DNA of 64,000 bases, taken from contig CAJTML010000002.1 in assembly GCA_910577495.1 (NCBI GenBank), forward strand, positions 9,580-73,579, read 5' to 3'. Shown in pieces: positions 53,693 through 61,972 of the stretch (the first letter of the stretch is position 1; each line of letters opens with the position of its first letter). The notes under the pieces were generated by a model. The model had not been told where the DNA came from and did not search any database. It worked only from the letters and a program-made list of their open reading frames with translations. Position numbers and translations under genes: made by a program. This DNA is from an uncultured Eggerthellaceae bacterium. Lineage in GTDB: Bacteria; Actinomycetota; Coriobacteriia; Coriobacteriales; Eggerthellaceae.

Positions 53693-53723
53693 TTGACTCT
53701 GTACCTACGTAAGACTTCAAGAT
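53693..53723 (+). promoter_or_regulatory. MerR-type promoter of the cytochrome-oxidoreductase operon
   Basis: TTGACT (53693-53698) is followed at 19-bp spacing by a weak -10 (CAAGAT). Between them lies a dyad-like TCTGTAC..GTAAGA sequence. Long spacers with a dyad are the hallmark of MerR-activated promoters, and the regulator gene is adjacent and divergent. Confidence 0.5.
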
Positions 53724-53766
53724 GTTCATGATGCACTGGGCATTAACGAGAGGAGGAGGGTTAACC

Positions 53767-55347
53767 TTGAAACGAGCAAAGGCAAAGAAACTCTTACTTA
53801 CCGTGGGTATGAGTGCTCTTTTGGCTGTTGGCGTCTTCGCAGCAGTTGGCTGTCAGCCAAAAGCTCCCGACAACACAACGAAAGAGGAAGTGGTTGAAGC
53901 CACTGATGATACGGTGCTTCTAAAACCGCAGACAGATCCGTATAATCCGGTAGTTCGAGATTATGGCGACGGGGTGTTTGTACAGCGTACGCCGGGTGAG
54001 GATATTTCGCCCACTCAAAACGCAACAGCTCCATTCCATCATCCAACCGAGAGTGTTCCTTACAACACGTACTTCATGAATACTGATGCACGTGGCTGCA
54101 ACGCATGCCATGAGGATCTGCGCCAGACCGTGAAAAACATGCCGTATGGGCACATCAATTTACCGGCAGCAACGGGCATTGAACTTACCGTTCAGATGTG
54201 CCTAGACTGCCACAATACCAACGATTTCGGTTCGGTCATTCACAGTCTGCACGTAACTGAGGACGATCGCGCGAAGTGCATGAATTGCCATGACGCTTCT
54301 GAAATGCTTGATGCTACATCAAATAACGCCAACGGTTCAAATACCCGGATGCCGCTTTGGGACGTTATCAAGCACACGCGCATGCGTGGCATTCTGGATG
54401 TGCCAGCAGAAGAGATCACGGGAGAATTTACGTATCGTCAAGATGAGACGTTGCCCGGCGATACCTTCTTCGACATCTCTTGGCAAAACGCTGACTCAGA
54501 TTACGACCGTATGGCCAAAGCCAAAGACGGTGTCGAAGTTGACGAAAACCTCTACGATACTTGGACGATTACCGTAAGTGGTGCGGTTGATCAGGAAAAG
54601 ACCTGGACGCTTTCCGAGCTTATTGCAGCAGCTCCGAGCGAGACGTTTGTGACGAAGGAAAACTGTCTGTTGAACCCCATTGGCGGTCCGCTCATTACGC
54701 AAGTTGAGATGACGGGCATTCCGGTTGATTGGCTGTTTGAGCAGGTTGGCTTGAAAGATAGCGCCGTTGCCGTAACACTTGCCTCTTCTGATTCTTCCTT
54801 GGGTGGCGTTAATTTCTCCAACCATCCTCGTGGTGAACAGGCTTACATTGTCTATGAAATTGACGGTAAACGACTTGAGTGGGAGCAGGGCTATCCGTGC
54901 ATTTATTGCCAGACGGGTGCTTCAGCAATGACCATGTGGTTGCAGCTTTCTGACATCATCGTTGAGGAAGAAGAGATCAACGAGAACTTGGGCGTCGAAG
55001 ACCCCAATGGCGTCAAGATGGTTCGCCCGAACGTTGGTTTGTTTGACCTGCGCGAAGGCCAAGTAATCAAAACTGGCGAAACCTTCCAGTTCCATGGTTA
55101 TGCCGACGACAAAGAAAAGCAAATTGTGGCAATTGAGGTGTCGATGGACCGTGGTCAGACGTGGAAGCGTTTTGAGACCCCCGATACTGATTTCATTCGT
55201 TGGGTAACGTGGACGCTTGACTTTACCCCAGAAGTTGACGGCGCATACTGTGTCTATGTTCGATCCATTAACGAAGATGGCACCATGACACCTGAACCGA
55301 TTGAGAAGATGGTTGTTGCGAAATCTGAAATGCCGGAGGTGAACTAA
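53767..55347 (+). CDS. Triheme cytochrome c / sulfite-oxidase-fold molybdoenzyme fusion, lipoprotein
   Basis: The TTG at 53767 follows GGAGGAGGG and gives 526 residues with a lipoprotein signal (AVGC, C29). Three haem-binding motifs follow: CNACH from 111, CLDCH from 145 and CMNCH from 171. After about residue 245 an oxidoreductase molybdopterin-binding domain (sulfite oxidase fold) begins: TITVSGAVDQEKTWTLSEL, with C300 (TKENC) as probable molybdenum ligand, and GIPVDWLFEQVGL. A C-terminal Mo-co dimerisation-like beta domain (IVAIEVSMDRGQTWKR) ends it. It likely reduces or oxidises an unknown small substrate outside the membrane, with haems passing electrons. There is no Tat motif, so cofactor loading outside the cell is puzzling. 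Confidence 0.85.
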   Translation: MKRAKAKKLLLTVGMSALLAVGVFAAVGCQPKAPDNTTKEEVVEATDDTVLLKPQTDPYNPVVRDYGDGVFVQRTPGEDISPTQNATAPFHHPTESVPYNTYFMNTDARGCNACHEDLRQTVKNMPYGHINLPAATGIELTVQMCLDCHNTNDFGSVIHSLHVTEDDRAKCMNCHDASEMLDATSNNANGSNTRMPLWDVIKHTRMRGILDVPAEEITGEFTYRQDETLPGDTFFDISWQNADSDYDRMAKAKDGVEVDENLYDTWTITVSGAVDQEKTWTLSELIAAAPSETFVTKENCLLNPIGGPLITQVEMTGIPVDWLFEQVGLKDSAVAVTLASSDSSLGGVNFSNHPRGEQAYIVYEIDGKRLEWEQGYPCIYCQTGASAMTMWLQLSDIIVEEEEINENLGVEDPNGVKMVRPNVGLFDLREGQVIKTGETFQFHGYADDKEKQIVAIEVSMDRGQTWKRFETPDTDFIRWVTWTLDFTPEVDGAYCVYVRSINEDGTMTPEPIEKMVVAKSEMPEVN

Positions 55348-56162
55348 TGGAAAAGACCGTAAAAAAGGTTGCAAGTGTTACCGGTTCGCTTATGTTGCTT
55401 GCCGGAATGACCGCACCGGGGACAGCGGCGTTTGCAGATGAAGCAGTTCAAGGCGAAGCAGCTGAGTCGGAGTGTCCAGTACACGCAGGAGTTAATGTTG
55501 TGGATGCTTCCCAAAAAGCTGACAAGGTATTTGGTAGCTTTTCGTATACGCAACAAGCCGTAACTTCGAACAAGACTATTGCAAAAACGCTTGGCACGGC
55601 AGCTCAATATTTATGCGGCTCAAATCTAATATTTGCTGAAAGCGAGTCTTTGGATGCATGGGAGCTGCATGTTGGGGGCGATGTCGCCAACGAATTTAGT
55701 GCTACGTTAGATGAGTTGGCACAAGAAGAAGTATCTTCAGTCGTAATGGGTTGTAGCTGTTCTGGTAACCCGGCTGACGGAACGGCGACAGCGAATGCGC
55801 TTGTAACAGGGGTCGCTATTACGTCAATCATGGATGCCGCTGAGCTTGAAGCTGGAGTCAACACCATTGTATTCACTTCTGCCGATGGTTATGAAATGGC
55901 GCTCCCGCTGACCTATGTGGCACAGCGCTATTCGCTGATCGTGTTTGACGTGAATGGTGCGCCTTTAGCTGATTCCGTTGGTGGAACAAATCAGTTGTGG
56001 CTTGGATCAACCTCAGCACGCTACTTTGCACGCGATGTGACTTCAATCAGTTTCGAAACGCGCGAGGTTGCACCCCCTGCGCCTGGTAGTGCCGCTGCGC
56101 AAGACAACTACGCGAATGTACCGAATGTCGCAGTCTCCTCTGCTTCATCCGACAACGCTTAA
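55347..56162 (+). CDS. Secreted sulfite-oxidase-fold protein, partner of the fusion
   Basis: This 271-residue protein starts at an ATG overlapping the upstream stop by one base. A Sec-type signal peptide ends near residue 31 (TAAFADEA). The body resembles the same molybdopterin-binding fold: WELHVGGDVANEFSATLDEL near 107, GCSCSGN with C136 and C138 where the fold places its molybdenum cysteine, SADGYEMALPLTY near 177, and GGTNQLWLGSTSARYFARDV. It lacks haems and the dimerisation domain. It may be a paralogue that forms a complex with, or delivers substrate to, the first gene. A terminator hairpin follows about 100 bases downstream. Confidence 0.7.
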   Translation: MEKTVKKVASVTGSLMLLAGMTAPGTAAFADEAVQGEAAESECPVHAGVNVVDASQKADKVFGSFSYTQQAVTSNKTIAKTLGTAAQYLCGSNLIFAESESLDAWELHVGGDVANEFSATLDELAQEEVSSVVMGCSCSGNPADGTATANALVTGVAITSIMDAAELEAGVNTIVFTSADGYEMALPLTYVAQRYSLIVFDVNGAPLADSVGGTNQLWLGSTSARYFARDVTSISFETREVAPPAPGSAAAQDNYANVPNVAVSSASSDNA

Positions 56163-56258
56163 CTAATAGCTTCGAAGAAAAACTCCCCAGTTGCGTCGTT
56201 CTCCAAAGAAGTAAGCGTTACCAAATATATCTTTGAAGCAGATAAGGTAAGGCGTTGG

Positions 56259-56296
56259 AACAACAAGGGCTCGCTTAGGCGGGCCCTTGTTGTTGT
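56259..56296 (+). terminator. Terminator after the cytochrome-SUOX operon
   Basis: A 16-bp stem with one G-T pair (arms 56259-56274 and 56279-56294) and a TTAG loop is followed by GTTGTAC, with no T run, so termination may be weak. Confidence 0.65.
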
Positions 56297-56321
56297 ACAA
56301 AATATGTTGTACACTTATGAT
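56293..56321 (+). promoter_or_regulatory. Toxin-antitoxin promoter and operator
   Basis: TTGTAC (56293-56298) and TATGAT (56316-56321) have the ideal 17-base spacing. The inverted repeat GTACAA-N6-TTGTAC (56295-56312) overlaps the -35 and spacer, fit for autorepression by the ribbon-helix-helix antitoxin. Confidence 0.7.
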
Positions 56322-56338
56322 ATCCTTAGGAGGTCATT

Positions 56339-56629
56339 ATGAGTGATGCAATGGTAACAGGCCGTATGCCTGAAGAAAAAAAGATAGCAGCAACGCGGAT
56401 TTTAGCGCGTGAAAACCTGGCAACATCTGAAGTGATTAATCGCGTCTTTGATGAGATCATTGAAACGGGAGGTACTTCATTTTTGTTCAAGAAAGAAATC
56501 CTTCCCGAAGCGTGGCAGCGAGCAGCGCAATTTGTAGATAGCTTACCCATTAAACGGACGGGTAAATATGTTGACATGACCCTTAAGGAGGCCAAGCGCG
56601 AACGTCTCACAAACAAAGGGCTGATGTAG
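56339..56629 (+). CDS. RelB/DinJ-like ribbon-helix-helix antitoxin
   Basis: This 96-residue protein has an N-terminal RHH-like region (VTGRMPEEKKIAATRILARENLATSEVINRVFDE-type, residues 6-40) and a polar C-terminus that should wrap the toxin. AGGAGGT precedes the ATG. One base separates its stop from the PIN-domain gene. It should repress its own promoter through the GTACAA dyad. Confidence 0.8.
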   Translation: MSDAMVTGRMPEEKKIAATRILARENLATSEVINRVFDEIIETGGTSFLFKKEILPEAWQRAAQFVDSLPIKRTGKYVDMTLKEAKRERLTNKGLM

Positions 56630-56630
56630 C

Positions 56631-57095
56631 ATGGCGCACGTAAAGCTTCTTGTGGACACGAATGTGCTCATTGACTATCTGAGTATGCGCGAGCCCTTTT
56701 ATGAAAAGGCACGCCTCCTTATGATCGGTGGTTATGTTGGCGAGTTTGAGCTTTGGATGTCATCATCACAAATGACCGATTTGGTATATATATTGAGCGA
56801 AGGAGGCAGTCGGCAAGATGTACCTACGGCGCTTCGCCAACTAAAAGGATTGCGAAGTTTTGTGAATGTATATCCTGCTGGTTCCCATGAAATAGATGCG
56901 ATGTTGCAAGGTGGATGGGGTGACCCAGAGGACCATCTTATGGCAGAGGTTGCCTTGAGCCTCAAAGCGGACGCCATTGTAACGCGCAACGAATCAGACT
57001 ATGCAGAAAGCCTGATTCGGGCGATGAGTCCTGAGGCCTTTTTTACTTGGATGAAAAGCGAACACAACCTCGACTACGAAGAGGTTGAGTTTTAA
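56631..57095 (+). CDS. PIN-domain toxin (VapC-like)
   Basis: This 154-residue protein has the PIN acidic residues: LLVDTNVLIDYL near 6-17, an acidic E/D region in DPEDHLMAEVAL near 104, and VTRNESDY near 124. It is probably an RNA-cleaving toxin neutralised by the upstream RHH protein. Pairing of a PIN toxin with a RelB/DinJ-type antitoxin is seen in many genomes. It ends convergently with the antiporter gene, overlapping four bases. Confidence 0.85.
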   Translation: MAHVKLLVDTNVLIDYLSMREPFYEKARLLMIGGYVGEFELWMSSSQMTDLVYILSEGGSRQDVPTALRQLKGLRSFVNVYPAGSHEIDAMLQGGWGDPEDHLMAEVALSLKADAIVTRNESDYAESLIRAMSPEAFFTWMKSEHNLDYEEVEF

Positions 57096-58471
57096 TTCGT
57101 AGCCTCAAGTTCGCCTTTTGCAATCTCTTCTTCGACAACTTCTTCTGCAGCAAGCTGCTCGGGAGCACGTTTATCAGGGATGATAAAGATAAACACGAGC
57201 AGGCTGGCAAGCAGCAGATAGTTGTAGAACAAAAACGGCATAACCTCAAAAGCGTTGATGGCAAAGCCCAGCTCAGCGCAGGCAGAAAGTGCTACGAGCA
57301 TTTGAGCGCCGTACGGGATGATGCCTTGCGCAACGCACGAGAACGTGTCCAACAGCGAGGCCGTCTTGCGACGAGAAATGCCGTAGGTTTCGCCCATCTC
57401 GCGGGCGATGGGGTTCGCCATAACGATGGCCACGGTGTTGTTTGCGGTGGCAACGTCCATAGCAACGACCAAAACGCCCATGCCCAGCTGGCCGCCCTTG
57501 CGCGTTTTGAACGTGCTGCGGATGCCGTTAAGTAGTGCTACGAAGCCGCCGTTTTCGCGAATGAGTGCGCAGATGGCGGATACTAAAATGGCCACCATCG
57601 TGGTCTCGAACATGCCAGCCGCACCCGAGCCCATGTTCGCCAGCAAATCGGTGGCAGCAGTAGCGCCGGTGGCAATCATGATGATGGAGCCAGAAACAAT
57701 ACCCAGCAAAAGCACGATGAAGACGTTGATGCCAATGATGCCGCCTACTAGTACGATGAGGTAGGGGATCAGCTGGATGAGGTCGTAGCTTTCGTTGACG
57801 CTGCCGTTGACCGCGGAGTTCATGGAGAGCACGAAGATGATGATGAGGGTGGCAAGGGCGGCGGGAAGTGCGATCTTGAAGTTCTCGCGAAACTTGTCGG
57901 ACATCTTGCAGCCTTGCCCCTGACATGCGGCAATGGTGGTGTCGGAAATGAACGAGAGGTTGTCGCCAAACATGGCACCGCCCATGACTGAGCCAACGCA
58001 GAGCGGCAAACTGAAGCCAGAAGCCGCAGATACCGCAACCGCAATAGGCGTGATGAGCGTGATGGTGCCAACTGACGTGCCCATGGAAATTGACACGAAG
58101 CAGCTCACCACAAAGAGCACAACGACTGCCAACTGCGTCGGGAAGATTGAGAGGAGCAAGTACGCAACGCTTTCGGCGCTGTCGCGACCGACGGTGCCGA
58201 CGAAGATGCCCGCTGTCATGAAGATGAGGATCATGGTGACAATGGTTTTGTCGCCAATGCCTTTGCCCATGACAGAGAGTTTTTCGTCAAAGTTGAGCTT
58301 GGGGTTTTGGAAGCACGCAACCAACAGCGCAATCAGGAAGATAACCACAATGGGGATGTTGTAAAAGCCCATGGGAATGTTCATACCGTATTCGAATAGG
58401 ATGCCCAGACCCAGATATAAAACAAGAAATACGCCGATGGGGATAAGTGCTTTGACATTGCCTTTTTGCAT
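57092..58471 (-). CDS. NhaC-family Na+/H+ antiporter
   Basis: This 459-residue membrane protein has about eleven hydrophobic segments and NhaC-family patterns: VSISMGTSVGTITLITPIAVAVS near 135-157, SVMGGAMFGDNLSFISDTTIAA near 170-190, and GIIPYGAQMLVALSAC near 395. It exchanges sodium or an organic ion (malate/lactate in some members) for protons. The ATG at 58471 with GAGGAACC upstream is chosen over an open extension to 58561. It is monocistronic. Confidence 0.88.
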   Translation of the reverse strand: MQKGNVKALIPIGVFLVLYLGLGILFEYGMNIPMGFYNIPIVVIFLIALLVACFQNPKLNFDEKLSVMGKGIGDKTIVTMILIFMTAGIFVGTVGRDSAESVAYLLLSIFPTQLAVVVLFVVSCFVSISMGTSVGTITLITPIAVAVSAASGFSLPLCVGSVMGGAMFGDNLSFISDTTIAACQGQGCKMSDKFRENFKIALPAALATLIIIFVLSMNSAVNGSVNESYDLIQLIPYLIVLVGGIIGINVFIVLLLGIVSGSIIMIATGATAATDLLANMGSGAAGMFETTMVAILVSAICALIRENGGFVALLNGIRSTFKTRKGGQLGMGVLVVAMDVATANNTVAIVMANPIAREMGETYGISRRKTASLLDTFSCVAQGIIPYGAQMLVALSACAELGFAINAFEVMPFLFYNYLLLASLLVFIFIIPDKRAPEQLAAEEVVEEEIAKGELEATN

Positions 58472-58688
58472 TGGTTCCTCTTTGTGGTTCGTATGATGTG
58501 ATCTATTTGCATGAGGCAGGACGTTCGCCAAAGTACAGCGATCAAGCGCGTGTCCTCTCATGTATGACGCGATTTTGCGGCTTCATAGTATAAAGCAACG
58601 CACACAGCGCAACTCATAAATGCTTTCGAAGGGTGTGCTGAGTGGGTGGTTGGAGGCAGTAGTGAAGCTGGGCGTGTCAAGGATTTTG

Positions 58689-58766
58689 GATATTTTGGTG
58701 TTTAACGTTTGCATCCAGAATACTGTATATTTATACTAATAACCAAAATATCAAGAATTCTGGATG
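58689..58766 (+). promoter_or_regulatory. hipBA promoter with nested palindromic operators
   Basis: Two dyads are interleaved: GATATTTTGGT (58689-58699) with ACCAAAATATC (58742-58752), and CATCCAGAAT (58712-58721) with ATTCTGGATG (58757-58766). Between them lies TTGCAT-18-TATACT, a promoter. The rest of the 304-base gap before hipB is featureless. Confidence 0.65.
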
Positions 58767-58775
58767 GAGTCTTTT

Positions 58776-59036
58776 ATGTGGACTAATTCTTATGACCTTG
58801 AGCAGCTGGGAGCCTTTTTGCAAGAGGCGCGTAAAGAAAAGGGGCTCCTGCAAACTGAGTTCGCAGCGAAGCTCGGTGTGTCTCACACGACGTTGTCCAA
58901 CCTCGAACAAGGAAAGAATACATCAACCGAAACACTGCAATTGGCATTGTCGCTTCTTGGATATCGAATGGTGATTGCCCCGAAGACCGCAGATGTTCGT
59001 GTAACCGAATACGTTGAGGAGGAACCAGATGCGTGA
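58776..59036 (+). CDS. hipB: HipB-like XRE-family antitoxin
   Basis: This 86-residue protein has an XRE helix-turn-helix (LGAFLQEARKEKGLLQTEFAAKLGVSHTTLSNLEQGKNTSTETL-type, residues 10-53) and a short C-terminal strand (YRMVIAPK). TGGAG lies just before the second ATG at 58776, which I choose; the first ATG at 58764 lies inside an operator arm. It should bind the flanking palindromes and neutralise HipA. Its stop overlaps hipA by eight bases. Confidence 0.85.
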   Translation: MWTNSYDLEQLGAFLQEARKEKGLLQTEFAAKLGVSHTTLSNLEQGKNTSTETLQLALSLLGYRMVIAPKTADVRVTEYVEEEPDA

Positions 59037-60288
59037 GTTGTGGGTTTTACTCAATGGTGAACCTGTAGGTTGCCTTACTGAGACAAGACGAGGGGCGCGT
59101 TTTACCTATAACGAAAAAATGAATGAGACGCATCAAGGAAGCCTGGTGCTGTCAACTTCTTTGCCGGTAAAAACTCGGGCTTATGGCGAGGGACTTACCA
59201 ATGCTTGGTTTGAAGGATTGCTGCCTGAAGGAGAGCGTCTTGAGGCTCTCTCTCGCGAAGTTGGTTGTGCTCAATCAGATTACGTCGGGCTTTTATCTGA
59301 AGTTGGATGGGAATGCGCTGGTGCGGTAAGTATTGTTGACCCTGCGCGGGCGTATTCAACTTCTGAATCCATTCAGTCATTGTCTCAGGCGGAGTTGGCA
59401 CAAGAACTATTGAGCTTGCCTACGTATCCACTGATTGACGGTTCAGTCATCAGGGTATCTCTTGGCGGTTACCAGGAGAAACTTTGTGTTGTAGTAACCG
59501 ATATAAAAATTCAAAACGGGTATGTTGCAGCTGCGTCTTTTGCGCTTCCTAATGCTGCAGCCATTTCTACGCACATCTTAAAGCCGCAACCTGATCATCG
59601 ATTTACGGGTTTGATTGCTGCGGAAGCTTGGGCAATGACGGTAGCCTCTGCAGCTGCAAGATGTGCGCGCGTATGGTTGCTTGAAATGGAGCAAGCTCCT
59701 CTTACTTTAATGGTTGAACGCTTTGATAGGGTTTGGATAAAAGGAGAGCAGCAGCGAGTTCATCAAGAAGATTGTTGCCAGGCGCTAGGTTTGCCTCCAG
59801 AGAAAAAATATGCGGGAATTCAAGAGGCGCGCGGTGACGATCCTTCCTACTTGGGAATAGCAAAGCTTCTGAAAAAATATGCAGCAAATCCAGAGCACGA
59901 AATCACTGAACTGTTTCGCCAAATGGTAGTAAACCTTGCAATCGGTAATACCGATGCGCACGCAAAAAACTATGCATTCCTCTACAAGAAAATAGGCGCA
60001 CCAGAGATGTCTCCTCTCTACGATGTGGTTCCCGTGGTTGATATTGAACCGAAGGCTCAGTATTTGTCTATGCGTATCGGAAATGAAATTGAAGCTGCAA
60101 AAGTGACGAGAGAGCACCTTATTGTCGAAGGAACAGCATGGGGTATGCCGCCACAGGATGTAAATAGTCTGTTGGATAACACCTTGTCAAACTTAGAGCA
60201 GGGGATTGAAAAGGCGACAGAGATTTATCCAGATGCTGGTGCGATTTACTCGGATTCGGTTCGGGCGCGCATAGATCGACTCAGGTGA
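59029..60288 (+). CDS. hipA: HipA-like serine/threonine kinase toxin
   Basis: This 419-residue protein matches HipA: N-terminal couple-HipA region with LNGEPVGCLTE and LPEGERLEALSRE near 70; SLGGYQEKLCVV near 150 where the P-loop-like segment and autophosphorylated serine lie; THILKPQPD near 190; VERFDR near 232; catalytic GNTDAHAKN near 308-316; MSPLYDVVP near 330. The E. coli enzyme phosphorylates GltX; the target here is unknown. The ATG at 59029 with GAGGAGGAA inside hipB's end is chosen. Confidence 0.88.
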   Translation: MRELWVLLNGEPVGCLTETRRGARFTYNEKMNETHQGSLVLSTSLPVKTRAYGEGLTNAWFEGLLPEGERLEALSREVGCAQSDYVGLLSEVGWECAGAVSIVDPARAYSTSESIQSLSQAELAQELLSLPTYPLIDGSVIRVSLGGYQEKLCVVVTDIKIQNGYVAAASFALPNAAAISTHILKPQPDHRFTGLIAAEAWAMTVASAAARCARVWLLEMEQAPLTLMVERFDRVWIKGEQQRVHQEDCCQALGLPPEKKYAGIQEARGDDPSYLGIAKLLKKYAANPEHEITELFRQMVVNLAIGNTDAHAKNYAFLYKKIGAPEMSPLYDVVPVVDIEPKAQYLSMRIGNEIEAAKVTREHLIVEGTAWGMPPQDVNSLLDNTLSNLEQGIEKATEIYPDAGAIYSDSVRARIDRLR

Positions 60289-60318
60289 ATCGTCTGAGCC
60301 GATGCTATAATTCTTTGC

Positions 60319-61767
60319 ATGGTTACCAGCGCAACTCATAAAGAAACTTCACGGCTTGGCTGGCTCCTTTTAGGGGTCTTTACCTTGTGGTTCTTTCTCA
60401 TGTATTCGCCCTATTATCCGGTGGCACTTTCGTCGGCCTTAAGTCATGGCGATGCTTCTACGGTTGCAATGCAGCACACCATTTACTCGCTCGTGCTGAT
60501 AGCTCTGTTCGTTGTTCAGATTGTATGGCGAAAAAATCCGACATGGCTCACCGCTACTCCTCGCACGGTAGCTGCAGGCGTTGTTGGGTTTGCAGGTAGT
60601 TTGTTGTTGGCGCTCAATTTAGGCGAAGGCGATCTCATAATTGTGTCTACGGTGGCACTGGTGATGGTGGCTTGCGCGGTTGCGCACTTCTTGAGCGTTT
60701 GGATCTGCCTGCTCTGCGAACAATCCGTCAAAGATGCGGTGTTTTTAGTGGGAGTTTCTTTCGCACTATTCAGTGTATGCTGGGTTGTTTTGCTCATCGT
60801 GGATAAAAGCCTGCTTGATTTTTTGGTACTGTGTGCACCGCTGATTTCGCTCGGTGCATATTTGAGAATTCCGAAACTGCCTCTGCCCACACCCGCTTCG
60901 AACAGTTTTTCTTCGCTCAGGATTTTGCCGTGGAGCGCGCTTGCTATTTGCATTGTCTTTATCTGCTTGGGAGCATGTGCGGTGCGCGTGTTTACTACCA
61001 TGGCTCAGAGCATGAATCACCTGGGATCGTTCGATGGCATGTATCAAATATATACAGCAATAAGCGGCATTATTTTGGTGATGGGTTTTACCGTGCTCTT
61101 TGCGAAGAAAGGCCCGTCGGTTTCCAATTGCGTCTCAGTCATTGCTGCTATCGCACTGGTGTATATGGCTGCGCTTCTCATCATTGGGATGGCTGACGCG
61201 AATGGCGCTTTCGTTTTGGCAGCGAAACGCGTGCTGGTGGGATGCGAGCATGCGGTGCAGGTGCTGGTGTTGGTGATGCTGGCGGCTGTCGTCATTCAGC
61301 AGCGGCTGTCAAGTGTGCTGGTGGCTGCGCTGTATGGCATTGTAGTGTGCGTGGCGCCGCAGTTGATATCGCTTGATGTGCTTTACTTAACTGGCGCGCT
61401 TGAGTTTTTCTCTACCTGGCCATACGTGGCGCCCCTTGCTGCGGCTGGTACGTTTGTGCTTGCGGCTGCCGCCATGGCGCTGCTCGTGAACTACTCACGA
61501 CGCACCGTCGCAAATACACAGGTGAGTGATGAAGAGCGCGTCCATCAGCTCTGCGCTCAAGCGACTGCAGCGTATGATGTAACCCCGCGCGAACTTGATG
61601 TGGTGGTATACACCTATCGTGGATATTCCGCTAGAAAAATTGCTGAGACGTTGCTTGTATCGGAATCTACCGTCAAAGCGCATCTGGCGCACAGTTATCG
61701 CAAGCTTGGCATCCATAGCAAGCAAGAGCTTATCGCGCTCATTGAGCAATTCAGTCAACAGCAATAA
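60319..61767 (+). CDS. Membrane-spanning LuxR-family regulator
   Basis: This 482-residue protein has about twelve hydrophobic segments from residue 12 to about 395. A soluble linker and a C-terminal GerE helix-turn-helix follow (VTPRELDVVVYTYRGYSARKIAETLL, then SESTVKAHLAHSYRKLG). It is the same architecture as the regulator at 35113. It reads towards the flavoprotein at 61973, 205 bases away, the likely target. The start ATG at 60319 has no strong ribosome binding site; the gene begins 30 bases after hipA. Confidence 0.85.
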   Translation: MVTSATHKETSRLGWLLLGVFTLWFFLMYSPYYPVALSSALSHGDASTVAMQHTIYSLVLIALFVVQIVWRKNPTWLTATPRTVAAGVVGFAGSLLLALNLGEGDLIIVSTVALVMVACAVAHFLSVWICLLCEQSVKDAVFLVGVSFALFSVCWVVLLIVDKSLLDFLVLCAPLISLGAYLRIPKLPLPTPASNSFSSLRILPWSALAICIVFICLGACAVRVFTTMAQSMNHLGSFDGMYQIYTAISGIILVMGFTVLFAKKGPSVSNCVSVIAAIALVYMAALLIIGMADANGAFVLAAKRVLVGCEHAVQVLVLVMLAAVVIQQRLSSVLVAALYGIVVCVAPQLISLDVLYLTGALEFFSTWPYVAPLAAAGTFVLAAAAMALLVNYSRRTVANTQVSDEERVHQLCAQATAAYDVTPRELDVVVYTYRGYSARKIAETLLVSESTVKAHLAHSYRKLGIHSKQELIALIEQFSQQQ

Positions 61768-61972
61768 GCGAACTGCACGCAAGTTTTTCGCCATTAATAT
61801 GTTTAAAACAAGCCTGTGAACAGGCAAATATACTTTTCGTATAAGCTTCAACTTTTTCGCCAACTTAAAAATAATAGTTTCGGCTGATGTGCAAAATCGG
61901 CGTCTTTTGCAAACTGCATCCCTGAGGAAGTCAATTCGACACCATTCCTATAAGAGAGGAAGGAAGGGAATC

